From: Dermatemys mawii | Taxonomy: Eukaryota > Chordata > Testudines > Dermatemydidae | Length of the DNA: 64,000 nt | Assembly: GCA_007922305.1 (NCBI GenBank) | Contig: ML677373.1 | Coordinates: 11,706,127 to 11,770,126 of the forward strand | Direction: 5' to 3' | Part shown: in pieces, positions 10,401 to 22,400 of the stretch | How the letters are laid out: each line of letters opens with the position of its first letter | How positions within the stretch are numbered: position 1 is the stretch's first letter | Program-made: the position numbers and the translations under genes | The notes under the pieces: generated by a model | Seen by the model: only the letters and a program-made list of their open reading frames with translations | What the model was told of the DNA's origin: nothing | The model's database searches: none

Positions 10401-13400
10401 ACATTTGAGTCACCCTCCTATCGGGGCATCGCTCATGGCACCCTTTATCTGTCTGTCTTAGAAACGTCCTGGATCCATTCAGCATAGCCTCTGAGTGCCT
10501 CTCGATCGTTAATGGATTTAGCCTCACAATACCATTGGGAGTTAGGGCAGGGCTGTTACCCTTGATGTAACGTGGGGATCTGAGGCATGGAGAGGCTACA
10601 AGAACTGCCCCAGGTCACACAGGAGGCCTGTGGGGGAGCAGGGGTTGAATTCAGGTTTCTGGACCACTTCACCATCCATCCATCGTCCTCCGTTGTCCTC
10701 TGTACTTCGCAGAACGGAAAGGCCAGGCCAGACTCCTGCTTTCATTAGTGAGGAGTCGCCCTTCCTTACCCCTAGGGCCTGAGACGCCTTTCTATCAGGA
10801 ACCAAGCCCTGACCTCTGTCCGGTCACTCTTTCCTAAAGCTGCTGATCCGCTGGCCTGGGTCCCCTACAAATTGCTCGCTACGACTTGAAAGGTTCCAGC
10901 TGTTTGTTCTCTACACGGCCCCTGGATGCAGCCCAAAGCTCAGAAAAGCCTTGGATTTGAAGCTGACTTCCCACCCCCGAAAGCTTCTTGTCTTTGCTTG
11001 CTGGGCAGTGTCAGGCCTTGCACTGGCCGAGGCATGGTGGGGGAGGATGGGATGGAAGCAGATTCTTATCGGCAGGTGGTTGGATTTATCCAATCTCTGA
11101 CAGTAACACTCCCGTTGTTACACAGCACTGGGGACCACTTCATCCCCCTGGCAGCCTTTTAGTTGCTGATGTCTGCTCTTCTCAGACATGTCTGGGGCTT
11201 GTTGTCCGGCCAGTGCTAGTCCTTGGATGCAGCTCGCTGTGGCTCAGTTACCTATTGGCTTTCCCAGAGGGGAGGGGATGGAATCTCTAGTTTTTCCCCG
11301 GGGTAGTTACACTCTGCTCCAGAGCCTTTCATGGGGGCAGTTAAGGGGATTCTGGATCCCGGGTTAGTTCTTTCTCCTTCTGTGATTTGCCAGGTGCACG
11401 GAGGAAGTGAAGACCCCTGGCGAGGAAGTCAGCAAAGCAAAGGTCCGCTACAACGTGGAGTTCACCTTTGACACCGATGCGCGAGTGGCCATCACTATTT
11501 ATTACCAGGCTACCGAAGAATTCCAGAACGGAGTAGCCAGGTGAGGAGAGGGCAGGAGGGGGAGGCATTTCCTCCACAAATCTGAGGGGCCAAGGAGTGG
11601 GGCTTTCCCCCAGCCCTTGGCTAGTACGGCTTCCTGTAGAGCCAGCTCTCTCTCTCTCTGTTACGGCCCGGGAGAATTGTCGCTCCCGAGAGCGAGAAGC
11701 CCAGTGCACTGGGACAGCTCTACCAGAGGGGGTTCCCAGGACAGCTTGTTTGGTTTTGCTGCCACTGAAGATTAGAGGTGGGCTCCCTGCACTCCTCAGC
11801 CCAGGTGGCAAGACCTTTCCCAGACCATGGCCTTCCCCAGGAGTCCTGGCCAACCCGGCGCCCCCCGTGGCTTTATTTCCCTCCAGTGAGTTGAGAGTCC
11901 TAGACTGCCTGAGTCTCATCCTGTCCCACCGCCCCAGCTTTTGTTGCCTCCACCTCTGCGGAGGGCACGTGAGAGAAAGGAGTCTGGGCTCAGAGATGTT
12001 CCTTTGCCGGGCTTCCCCTGACACTACGCTGAGGTGGGCTAAGCAGGCGGCTCCCTGTAGGACCGTTAGGCCTTGACGGAATGGCTCCATCTTGCCAAGG
12101 GGAGTGGCCACAGGTTGATCTCTCCCCATCCTGGATGGCTGGTGGGACACCAAAACATGCCTGATGTACCTTTGCCCCTCACATGGCTGCCAGCCTTCAG
12201 CCCCCCTGGATAGGGAGTGATGGGACCAAACCCAGGTCTCTTGCAGAGGACCTGGGAGGAGGCGGCTCCTGTCTCTGCTCGACAGGAGCGCCCCTCGCTG
12301 GGGTGGGCCGACGCGCTGTGGAAAGGATAGCGAGACTGCACAGCCAGCGCACTAACTCTGTCGCCTTCTGCTTGGCAGCTACCTCCCCAAAGACACCAGC
12401 TTGCAGTCGGAGACGGTCCATTACAAACGAGGGGTGGGCCAGCAGTTCTGCGTCCCCTCCCACACCGTCGATCCTTCCGAATGGGCAGAAGAGGAGGTAA
12501 GCCAGCCCGGCAAGAAGCCACAAGACAGCGGGTTGTGACCTCTTCTCGGTCAGCTACACTCACTGAGATCTGGGCTGCCCCTGTGGGTAACTCCCAGTCC
12601 TTGGCATGTGCTCTGTGGTTTGGAACAGCTCCTGGGTTGTGGCAGCAGCGTGCACGCAGCTGAGTGGGACGTGGGCGGCCGTGGCATGTTGGGAGCTCGT
12701 GATGAGCCCATGGCTGGGAATCACTGATTGATAACATTGATTTAAAATACACACGCTAAAGCAGGGTCATGTTGGAGCCCTTCAAAGCTGCTGAACCCTG
12801 GAGAGGCAAGGAGAGCGTTCTCCAAAGCTGGAGAGCTGCATGGCCCCGCTCCATTAGAGTCTGAAACTGGGATCATGTATCCTTTGTTTTCAGCATGGAT
12901 AGAAACTGGTCTTGTAGAGAGCGCTGTATCGCCTCTTGAGCCGCAGAGGTATCAAAGTGCCTTGCAGCTGTATAGTCCTGCTGCTTGTGTGGCTCCTCCA
13001 TTACCGGAGGTTTGCAGTCAGGGTTGCCTGTTCTGAACAATCCTCTGCTAATCTCTTTGCAGATGGATAGTCCTTTTGATCCCCTCAGGTTACCACATCA
13101 TCCATAAGAAGGTCATCTTTTTTCTGCCTCAAATTCTTCTGCCATCGACTTTCCCTGACAGTGCCCGCAAACATGAGGTGCCTGCTAAATCTCTTAAAAT
13201 GTGCCCTCCAGATCAAAGGTTTCTTTTCGTAAGATCTCTGGCTAACATTTGCTGATTTCCAAGCATCTCCAATACTTGTAGTTGGTTGCATGGTCTATCT
13301 GTGATATTTTCAAAAATCTGTAATACTAGGATTGGAAGGATTGTAGTTTCTTTCTTATCAATTGTTTGGATGTCCATGTTTCACAGCCATCATTTAACGT

Positions 13401-16400
13401 AGACCAAATGTAACTTAAGAGTCAGAATTCAGCCTTCAGGTTTATGTCCCTTCTCAGCTTACATTTATTCTTCCAGAATGCTTCTTCCACTCTTGCTATT
13501 CTGGTGCTGACTTCAGTATCCAATCTTCTATCTTCTGTAACGATGCTTCTTAAGTAGCAGTAATTTCTCACTTACTGTACAACCATCGTTCACTGGCATC
13601 GTGCACGTTTTCCCCAGGATCGTGGCATAGAATCCTAGTTTTTTGTCTAGTCCACGTTCAAATCTAGATCATAATCTTTGTCATATGCATATATAATAGC
13701 CACTAACTTCATGAAACTTTCTTCTGAATCATCCAACAGCAGTGTCTCATCTACATAGCAAATATTATTTACCTAATTTCTTTCTTCTCTTTCTTAGATT
13801 ACTTTAATCAAACACTCATTATAAATGTTGAGTAAAGTTGATATTCTACAACCTTGTCTCGTTCCTCTCTTGATCTTTATTAAATTTTCATTTTCATCTC
13901 CCATTATAATTGCTTTTTGATTCCCATATCGTTGTTTTATTACTTGGAGTTCATATCCGTCAATCCCCACAAATCTTCATATGTTGAGCAATTTGTAGTG
14001 GTAGGTGCTGTCACATGCTTTTTGGAAGTCAGTGAAACGACTGTACTGTTTGCCCAATTTCACACATCTTTCTAATGTCAGCTTCATGTCCCTAATAGTG
14101 TTTATCACGCTTTTCCCACATTTGAAGCCGTTATTTCTTTTGCTTATTTCCTCATCCGTCTTTCCTTGTATTTGGCCTTGAACAACTCATAGAAGTATAT
14201 TAGAGGCCTGAGACAGTAGGCTGACTGTTCTGTAGGCTTTACAATCAATAGCGGCCTCCTTTGAGGGGATTTGAATGCACAGTGATGTTGTGAAGACTTC
14301 TGGCAATTCTCCTGCCTGACATATTCCTTATTACCTCTGACAGGGCTTTCAAGCCTTTGTCCCCAATGCTTTTTAACAATTCAGCCAGTATTCCATCACA
14401 GCCTGGTGCTTTTCCACGTGGAAGTCTCTCTGTTGCTGCCATGATGTCTTCATCCATTATTGGCAGATCGTTATCGTCAGATCTAACAGGGAAGAGGCCT
14501 GGGCCAAACAGGTTGGGGTGGGAAACAACCCACTCTTCATTGTATGAAGCTCAAAACACAGAGTAAAAAAACAGGGGGTCTTTAACAATACATGGAACTG
14601 AAAAAGACACTGAAAACATTCCAAACATCAGCAACTGTACCCCAGGAAGGAGAGAGCCGAATGACTCTGCTGATGGAATTCTGTCTTTCTCACCCTAGAG
14701 AAAGGGCTGGTGCCTAGATGCTCCAGTGACTGGTGCTATATGACTAAGAGCAGCTTTTTAACTCCTTCGCTCTTATGCACCAGCAAAATAGCATGGTCTA
14801 GTATGTTCTGTTCGTGGTCCTTGTTAGAATATGGGGGTGGGGGAAAGAGGGACTTTTGTTATGGGGCTAACTAAACTGGTTTGCATGGTTAAGCAGTGAC
14901 CGATTTGTGACGGTGATGTAGTTGCATAGAGCTACTGAGTAAACTTCAGTCCTTTACATGAAACTGAGGGTCATTCACATCCCAGGGCCTGGGAAGTACC
15001 AAGACGTGATTGCTCCATAGCAGCCCGAGAGCAGTGAGGTGCTTATTTCTGTGCGTCCGTTTCTTACTGCAGAGACACTTCCCTGGGTGGTACTTAAGGA
15101 TGTGTTCGCTGTAATGGGTCCAATCTCTAGCTGGTGTAAACCGACAGAGGGCCACTGGGCTGGCTCCCGCAACTGACATCCATTGAAGTCAGTGGAGTTG
15201 CACTGATTTATCCCAGCTGAGAATCTGGCTCTTCCTGCAATATTAACACATTTCCTTCTCACTCTCACTCTCTTTACAGCTGGGCTTTGACCTGGACCGA
15301 GAGGTGTATCCCATGGTGGTGCATGCAGTCGTGGACGAGGGAGATGGTAGGAACGGACCCTTGGGCTGGCAGGGCTTCATTTCTCAAAGTCAGCAGGGAG
15401 ATGGAGGAGCCTTAAGGCTCTGGTGCGCCGCGTGACTTGCCCTGTAGATTGTGTCTGTGTTCTTGCAATGCAGTCTTCATTTGCGCAGTGAACTTTCAGT
15501 ATCTGCTCTTGCTCCAGTCCCCTGTGCTGGTACAAGACAGCCCAGGTGGCCTAATAAATGGATTTATTTTTCTCTTGCTGGAGAGGGAAAATAAAGGCTC
15601 ATTACTGATCCCTAGGCAGCAGTTTTTCAGCCTTATCCTCGAGGCCTTTGAGATTATCAGCGCTTTGGGGCAGGGCCTGTCCTTTATGATCTGTTTGTAC
15701 AGCCCCTTGCACAATGGGCCTGGCCTGGCCAGGCTCTTTTAAATATCCCTGAAGTGTAAACATTAAATAACAATGAGGCCACATCAAGCTGGATGTACGC
15801 CCAGTGGCATGGATGCCGCTGCACGCCACATCCTGCAGCCGCTTCATCTCAACTGAGAAAGGGAGGGGTATTTAATGAATGTCAATGAATGATCTCCCCA
15901 GGCCAGGAGCCCTTGAGTCTTTGCGGCTGATATTCAGTTCAGGGCTCAGGACCCCGCTCAGCACTCTGCTCGAGGGCCCAGTGCACGGCTCACTGAAGTC
16001 AATGGAAAGCTTCCTTTTGGCACTGGCGGGCTTTGGTTCAGGCCCTTGGGGAAGGGAAGCGAGTCCTGAGAACTCCACAGCAGGCCGGACCCTGTGTGTC
16101 ACTGAGCGTCCTCTGCCCTCGTTGAAATCCACGAGTGATCCGGGCGCGCAACACTCTGCAGGATCAGGCCCTGTATGGAGCCGGCCGGCGGGTTGTAGAC
16201 CCTCCCGCGGCCCTGTCTTGCAGTGTTTGTGCGGCACTGGGGGCTGTCAGGGAATTTGTTCTGAATCCAAGGAAATGCATTTCTCCTGCACTCTGGCTGG
16301 GACCCCCTCATCTTGCCCTATAAATACTTGTCCTCTGGTTTGCTAAAGGTCACTTGATAAGGCAGTTCCACTTCCTCTAGCCCAGAGAAGGAACCTGGGT

Positions 16401-19400
16401 GGGGTTTAGCTTTTCCTGGGTAAATAGATGGTTCCTGGCATGTAACAGCAGCAGCTCTCATTGGGAGCACAGGCCAGGCCCCCACCAGCACAGCCAGGCC
16501 AGGAACTCTGCCTGGGGGCTCTTGGTAGGACCCCCACTTCTGTGGAAGATTTGTCTTGGGTGCCAAGTATCTGACATGAGCTTTTCACCTTAGCCTACTG
16601 GAGTCTCTCCAGACTCTCAGGAACTGGCTGACGTGGACTCAGGCTTCCAGAGCAGCCCTGCTTAGAAGCCTTTGTCTTGCCTCTGGGGAGTACCCTTGGA
16701 CGGAGCAGCATGCAGGGTGAGGGGCACTCCCAGATGCAATGGAAGACATGTTCTTTTGTAACCCACATGTTCCTGTTCCTTGTGAACCTTCCAGTGTGTG
16801 GCATGAAAAGATTAGGCCCGTCTCAGAGACCGGTCTTGCCCAAGGGCCAATATGGTCTAGGGAGAGTGGTCTAGGGAGAGTCCGCGCGGCTTAGGGGACT
16901 GGGATTCTTGAATTCTAATTCTTGCTCTTCCGATGACCCACTGTGAGTCAATCACTCAATCTCTCTGTGCCTCCCTTTTCCCATCACACAGTAGGGATAC
17001 CATCCCCCAGGGGAGCTGGGAGGATTAGCCAGTTGAATTAAATGTTACAGACAAGTTCTTCCTGTTTTCTGGATGATCCTGTGTCAAGGATGTGGGAAAT
17101 AGGCTGGTTCTAATAAGGTCACAGGGCAGTGAAGCTACCCCAAAGAGGAGTTTGGCCCCTGGCATTCCCAGTTCATTCCCCTTCTCATTGCAGCTTTGCA
17201 ACCACGTCACGTTTCCACTGGGGCGAGCCAAGCTTTGCGGCAGTCATCTCAGTCCCATATGGGCCTTGGGTGTTACGTCCTAGCCCTGATCTGCTGGGCA
17301 GGGGCAGCACATTGCAGCTGATGCTGCACATCCACAGGGTCATTTCCCTCCTGACAGAGCAAAAACCCTTCACAGGACAGCTGCGCCTTCAACAGGTGGT
17401 TGGAGAGAGGGGCTAGGAGCCTAACTCACATATTTGCTAACCCATAGCAACCCCCGTCTCCAGTTTATAGGAGTTGGAGAGAAGAGACTGACCGGTTCCT
17501 CCTGCCTGACCTTGGATTATGTGGGGAACGTGTCATCTTCCATGTATCCAAACATGGCACCCTTTCCCCCCTCTGCTTTTCCCATTGCAGTGCCCAGGAG
17601 GCAGTGCTCTTTCCCCAGATCAGCTGGGCATGGTGCTCCGTATCCCACTCCTATGGGCGCTGGGGCAGTGACTCGGATTCCCAGCTGCAGGGCATCCCTC
17701 TTACTTCTCAGCCTTGCTCCTTTTGTGTCTTGCAGAGCACCTCGGTCACTGTCACGTGCTGCTGGCGACGTTTGAGAAGGTGAGTGGTGACTTGCTGTCC
17801 AGTCCATATACCGTACAGTATGGCTTTCCAGTGGGGTGGGCCTGTTTAACCTCTTTCCTCCCAGCGAGGATGGGACAGCAGCACACACAGGACAAGCCGC
17901 CACACGTGGAAATCGAAAGGCAGGCACCTAACCCTGCGTTTAACCATCTAGGGCAAAAAATGATTGAATTTTTGAGGTGTCGAGCCCGATATCCAGGCTG
18001 TTTGTTTATTATTTGCCTGAATATTGATTTAAGAGCTTAACTTTAGGCGCTCAAGTTGGAAAGTCTCGGTCACAATGCCTGATCCATTGAAACAGCACTG
18101 GCGGGGCCTTTGTGTTGCTTATTGCTGTGGTATATTTCTAACCTTACTGTAGATTGATTGTGCGCATACCTGGAGAAAGAGAGCGCTCTTGATATAAGAT
18201 CAGCTGGTTAATGGAGAATCTGTTGGACGTCTACATGGCTGACTTTGGTTTTTATTTTTGTATCATTTTGGCAGATATTATTATTTTTAAGCATTTATTT
18301 CAATGTTTATCAGTGTAAATTTTCACAGTTGTGCAAAATTAGGGGTTTTAAACATTTTTATCTCTTTATCCAAATTTTCATGATTGTGGGAAGTTATTGG
18401 CATAAGGATAGATGACGGGAGGCTCAGATAGTCGTTATTTAATTACAGTGGACGTTGAGATTCAAAAAGTTAAAGCTTTACAACCATTAAAACACAAATG
18501 GTCAGCATCACTGGTCCAAACAGACAAAGTAACTAGCCTTAAGTCAACCTCTAAGACGTTCTTAAGCAGCATTTTTCTTGCTTTGCTTCTCTGCACACTT
18601 CCAGTATTCTCAATGGCAACATTTTTTCATCAGTTTGTGTGTGCGATGAAATCAACATTTACTGATAACAATCAAATCCTGCCAAGCCTAGCTACAGGTG
18701 TTACAATATACAGCAGGTGATAAATACACCACAGCTCCCTTCCCTCCCTCTAGCATCTATGGTTGCTTGGATTAACTTGGAGTTCAATTTCCTTGTTTCC
18801 AGCATGCAGATGGTAGCTTTTGTGTGAAGCCCCTCAAACAGAAACAAGTGGTGAGTGTCTGTGGGATTGGGACTGATTACCACTGGCCTGGTGCGGGGCA
18901 CTGAGGAGCAGTTGTTCCTTGCTGGTGGGCTGGCCTGGACGGAAGCTTGAATCCAGTAAGGATTGTGGGACTGTTCAAATCACTGATGCAATGAGACGCC
19001 CCCTTTGCAGCAGGTGGGTGGCATGCACCCAGCGTAGGGCTCTGGGAGTGGGTTCCTCCCAATGTGGTGAGGAACGAGAAGGTGTAGAAAGAGGCCGTCC
19101 CAAAGAGAGTATCTGAAATGAGCTAACACGGCAGCACCAGCATAACTGCACTGCTCATGTGACTTCCCCGTCTCGGTGGTTTCCAGGTGGATGGCGTTAG
19201 CTACCTCCTTCAGGAGATCTACGGGATCGAGAACAAATACAACACGCAGGACTCCAAGGTAAGGGTCTGTCCACCCCGGGGGCAGGAGGTGGGTAAAGGG
19301 AAAGGGGGGTGCCCTCCTTAGTCGCTGTTCTCTTTGGAGTACACTGCTCTTGTGCTGATTCTCTTTGAAAACCCCCATTTCTCTCCTCTTCCGCTTTAGC

Positions 19401-22400
19401 TTAATGCAGTGACTGTTTAGCACTCTCAGGAATCGGGAGTTTATAGAATAGTGCATTGGTCTTGGCCCAGCACTGCTATTGCTGCACAGTGGTACGCTCC
19501 AGCTTGCCCTGCTAGTCCAGTCTTAGGTTCCCCACACAGCATGGCCAGCAGTGCCCGCAGCAGTCCCAGGCTTATCCCATCTTCGCAGACTCAGTCACGC
19601 TCCTCTTGGTCTGGTCCAATCCTAGGCTCACCTTAGTGCCTTTTCCACTCAATAGGCACTAAGGTGAGATCTTGTGTTCAGTAAGGATTTGAACCAAGGC
19701 CCTGGAAGGTGAAAAGCCCAAGTACTGGCCCTCTTTTCCATGGGCCTTCCTGTTAAGTTGTTGTCTCCCCATAGGGCTGCAGTGACCCTATGGGGTGAAT
19801 CCTTGCCTGTCAAGGGCCCTACTTGCTACGGAGCTGGTGCGATGCTGGATTGGTGGGAGCTGCACAGGGAAGCCCCAGGCAAAGCTCCTCAGGGCTCCCT
19901 GCATGTTTGGGCAGCAGTGGGTTAAGGGCTGGGGTGGGACCGTTGATCCACCACTCTCCTGATCTGGGAGCCATTCACCCCCGTGGAACAGAAGCAGCCA
20001 GGATTGCTGCAGCTCCCTTTGCAATAGCAGCCACTTCAAGGGCAAGGCTTTCCCCCACTTCGGCGAGCCCAGCTGGAGAGGCTCAGTCTGTCCAATGGAT
20101 CCTTCTGTCTCTCTCCCTGCCCAGGTGGCTGAGGACGAGGTGAGCGATAACAGCGCAGAGTGCGTGGTCTGCCTCTCGGACGTGCGGGACACTCTGATTC
20201 TACCCTGCCGCCATCTTTGCCTCTGTAACACTTGTGCGGACACCCTGCGTTACCAAGCCAACAACTGCCCCATCTGCAGGCTGCGTAAGGCTTGTAGCCG
20301 GTGGTGGAAGAGGACTGATGCCTATGTGGGAGGATTGAATGGAGGATTTTGTCCCATATTGTTTTACCCTTTAGCTTGGGAAGATCTGTCTTGCACATTC
20401 AACACACTGAGTTCAAGCAAGACAAAACTCTTAGCTTCACCTAAACTACTCATGTGATGACTCTGTGCCCGGAGTTGAGATTGGCTGGCACTGGGCTTTT
20501 TCCCAGGGAATGAGAGCAGTTGCTCCTAACTAGTGAGTAAGAGCTGGCTGGCCTGGAATAAGGGCTTGAATCTAGGAAGGACTGAAGGTCTATTAGAATT
20601 GCCAGTGCATTGACAGACATCGTCATCTCTGCTGTTAGAGGGAGCTCCATGCAAAACCCTTTTCTATCATTTTTAAAGCACCGTTCCTAATTTCATTTCA
20701 AGAAAAGTTGTACCTGCATTGTTTGTAGGGTTGGGGGGTTTTTCAAAATTTTGTGAAATGAGGTTTTGGCATTGATTAAAAAGAATACCCAAATTCAACT
20801 TTTTTTTTCAAATTCTGGGGCAAAAATCTTTGTCTGACCGAAACTTCCAAATTCTGAATTTTGAAAATGTTAGTGGCTCCTGCTTGAAAATAGGTCCATC
20901 CTGAGTGATGAATAAGTCATTTTCCCCCCACCAAAAACAGCTGTATTTTTAAGGTAGAAAAACCTGAAATTCTGTGGGTTTTATACAAATCGTATGAAAT
21001 TTTAACAAAATGCAAAACCTCCAATCCTGAACAAATGCAAAAACCTCCAATTCCATCCTGACGGTTTTGTGTGGCCTTAACTAGCGCGGAATAGAAGAAA
21101 TAAAACAGGTCCTATGAAAACAAGCGGCATTCTCTGGGGGAATTGGGTCTCCTGCTTGTTATATTAAAAATGAACTTTCTGTATCCCTCCCTCCTCTCCC
21201 CTCACTGTTCAGCATTTCGAGCCTTGCTTCAGATCCGAGCAATGAGGAAAAAACTTGGTCCTCTCTCTCCAACCAGTTTCAGCCCAATCATTGCCTCCCA
21301 AACGTCCGATTCTGAGGAGCACTCGGTGAGTACTGACCGGAGAAGCCAACCCATCAGCCTTCGCGGGCGCAGTCCTGACCCTGGTTTCTCCCCACAGTGT
21401 ATAGTCACTGGGATGCAAAACGGCTCCCAGGCTTCCAAACAAAGGATAACCCAGGGATGGGGAATTTCTTCCGCTTTCTGACCAGATCTTGTGGGAGTGC
21501 AGAACTCACACAACATCCAGGAGCAAGGCGCATTGGCAGAGCTGGGTGGGGTGCGAAATCCGGGGCTGGACTAGTTGGGGACATGGTAGCTCAGGATCAA
21601 GGTGCATTAGCAAAACTGAGGTGGGGCGCAGTACTAGTGTGGCAGGGGGCTGAGGGGTGCGGGCAGAGCTTACACAGCCCTTGCCTACTCTATGCCTCCC
21701 TCCAAGCAGTGGTCTCAGGCCCTTGTGTTCCTGGCCACCAAGTGTCGTATCTATAGGCCGCCGCTCTGGAATGAATTGCCCTGCCCGGTGCGGACGGAGC
21801 AGTTGTGTTGTGAAACGTGGGCTGTTGAACGCTGATTCCCAGGCCTGTCTCTGCTCCCTGTAGTCTTCTGAGAACATCCCTCCTGGCTACGAGGTCGTGT
21901 CTCTGCTGGAAGCTCTCAACGGGCCCCTCACTCCATCCCCGGCTGCTCTTCCGCTGCACGGGCTCGGGGACAGCCACGGGGCAGGAATGCTGCCATCGTA
22001 TGGCAGCGATGGCCACCTGCCTCCTATCACGACGATCTCTCCCCTCGACCGCTTGTCGGACTGCAGCAGCCAAGGGCTCAAACTCAAGAAGAGCCTGTCA
22101 AAGTAAGTCACTCGCCACCTTTCCCTTCGGCATGTTACTGGCGCTCTTGCAGCCGGAGGGAGAGGGACTCTAAGGGCTGGGGACTGGACCCTACGCTTCC
22201 AAAACACCCACTGCGGGAGGGCAGTGCAGGGACAGCAGGATCGGGCCCACAGCCAGTAAAGCCATGTGCTTCTGAAGGGCCTGATCCAGCCCCCACTGAT
22301 GCCAGTGAGAATCCTTCCATTGACTTCAGCAGGCTTTGCATCGGGCCCTGTGACCCCACCCTGATGAGTCCTGTCTGCCCTGTGCTTCTTCCCTAATGGT

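Noticed and set aside
11341..12153. 270-codon antisense open frame over RNF157 exon 4
   Set aside because: GC-rich sequence with low stop density; it lies opposite a confirmed exon, has no recognised domain, and is low-complexity in character.
12066..12752. 228-codon antisense open frame over RNF157 exon 5
   Set aside because: Same GC-rich region and opposite a confirmed exon; no domain or plausible splice structure.
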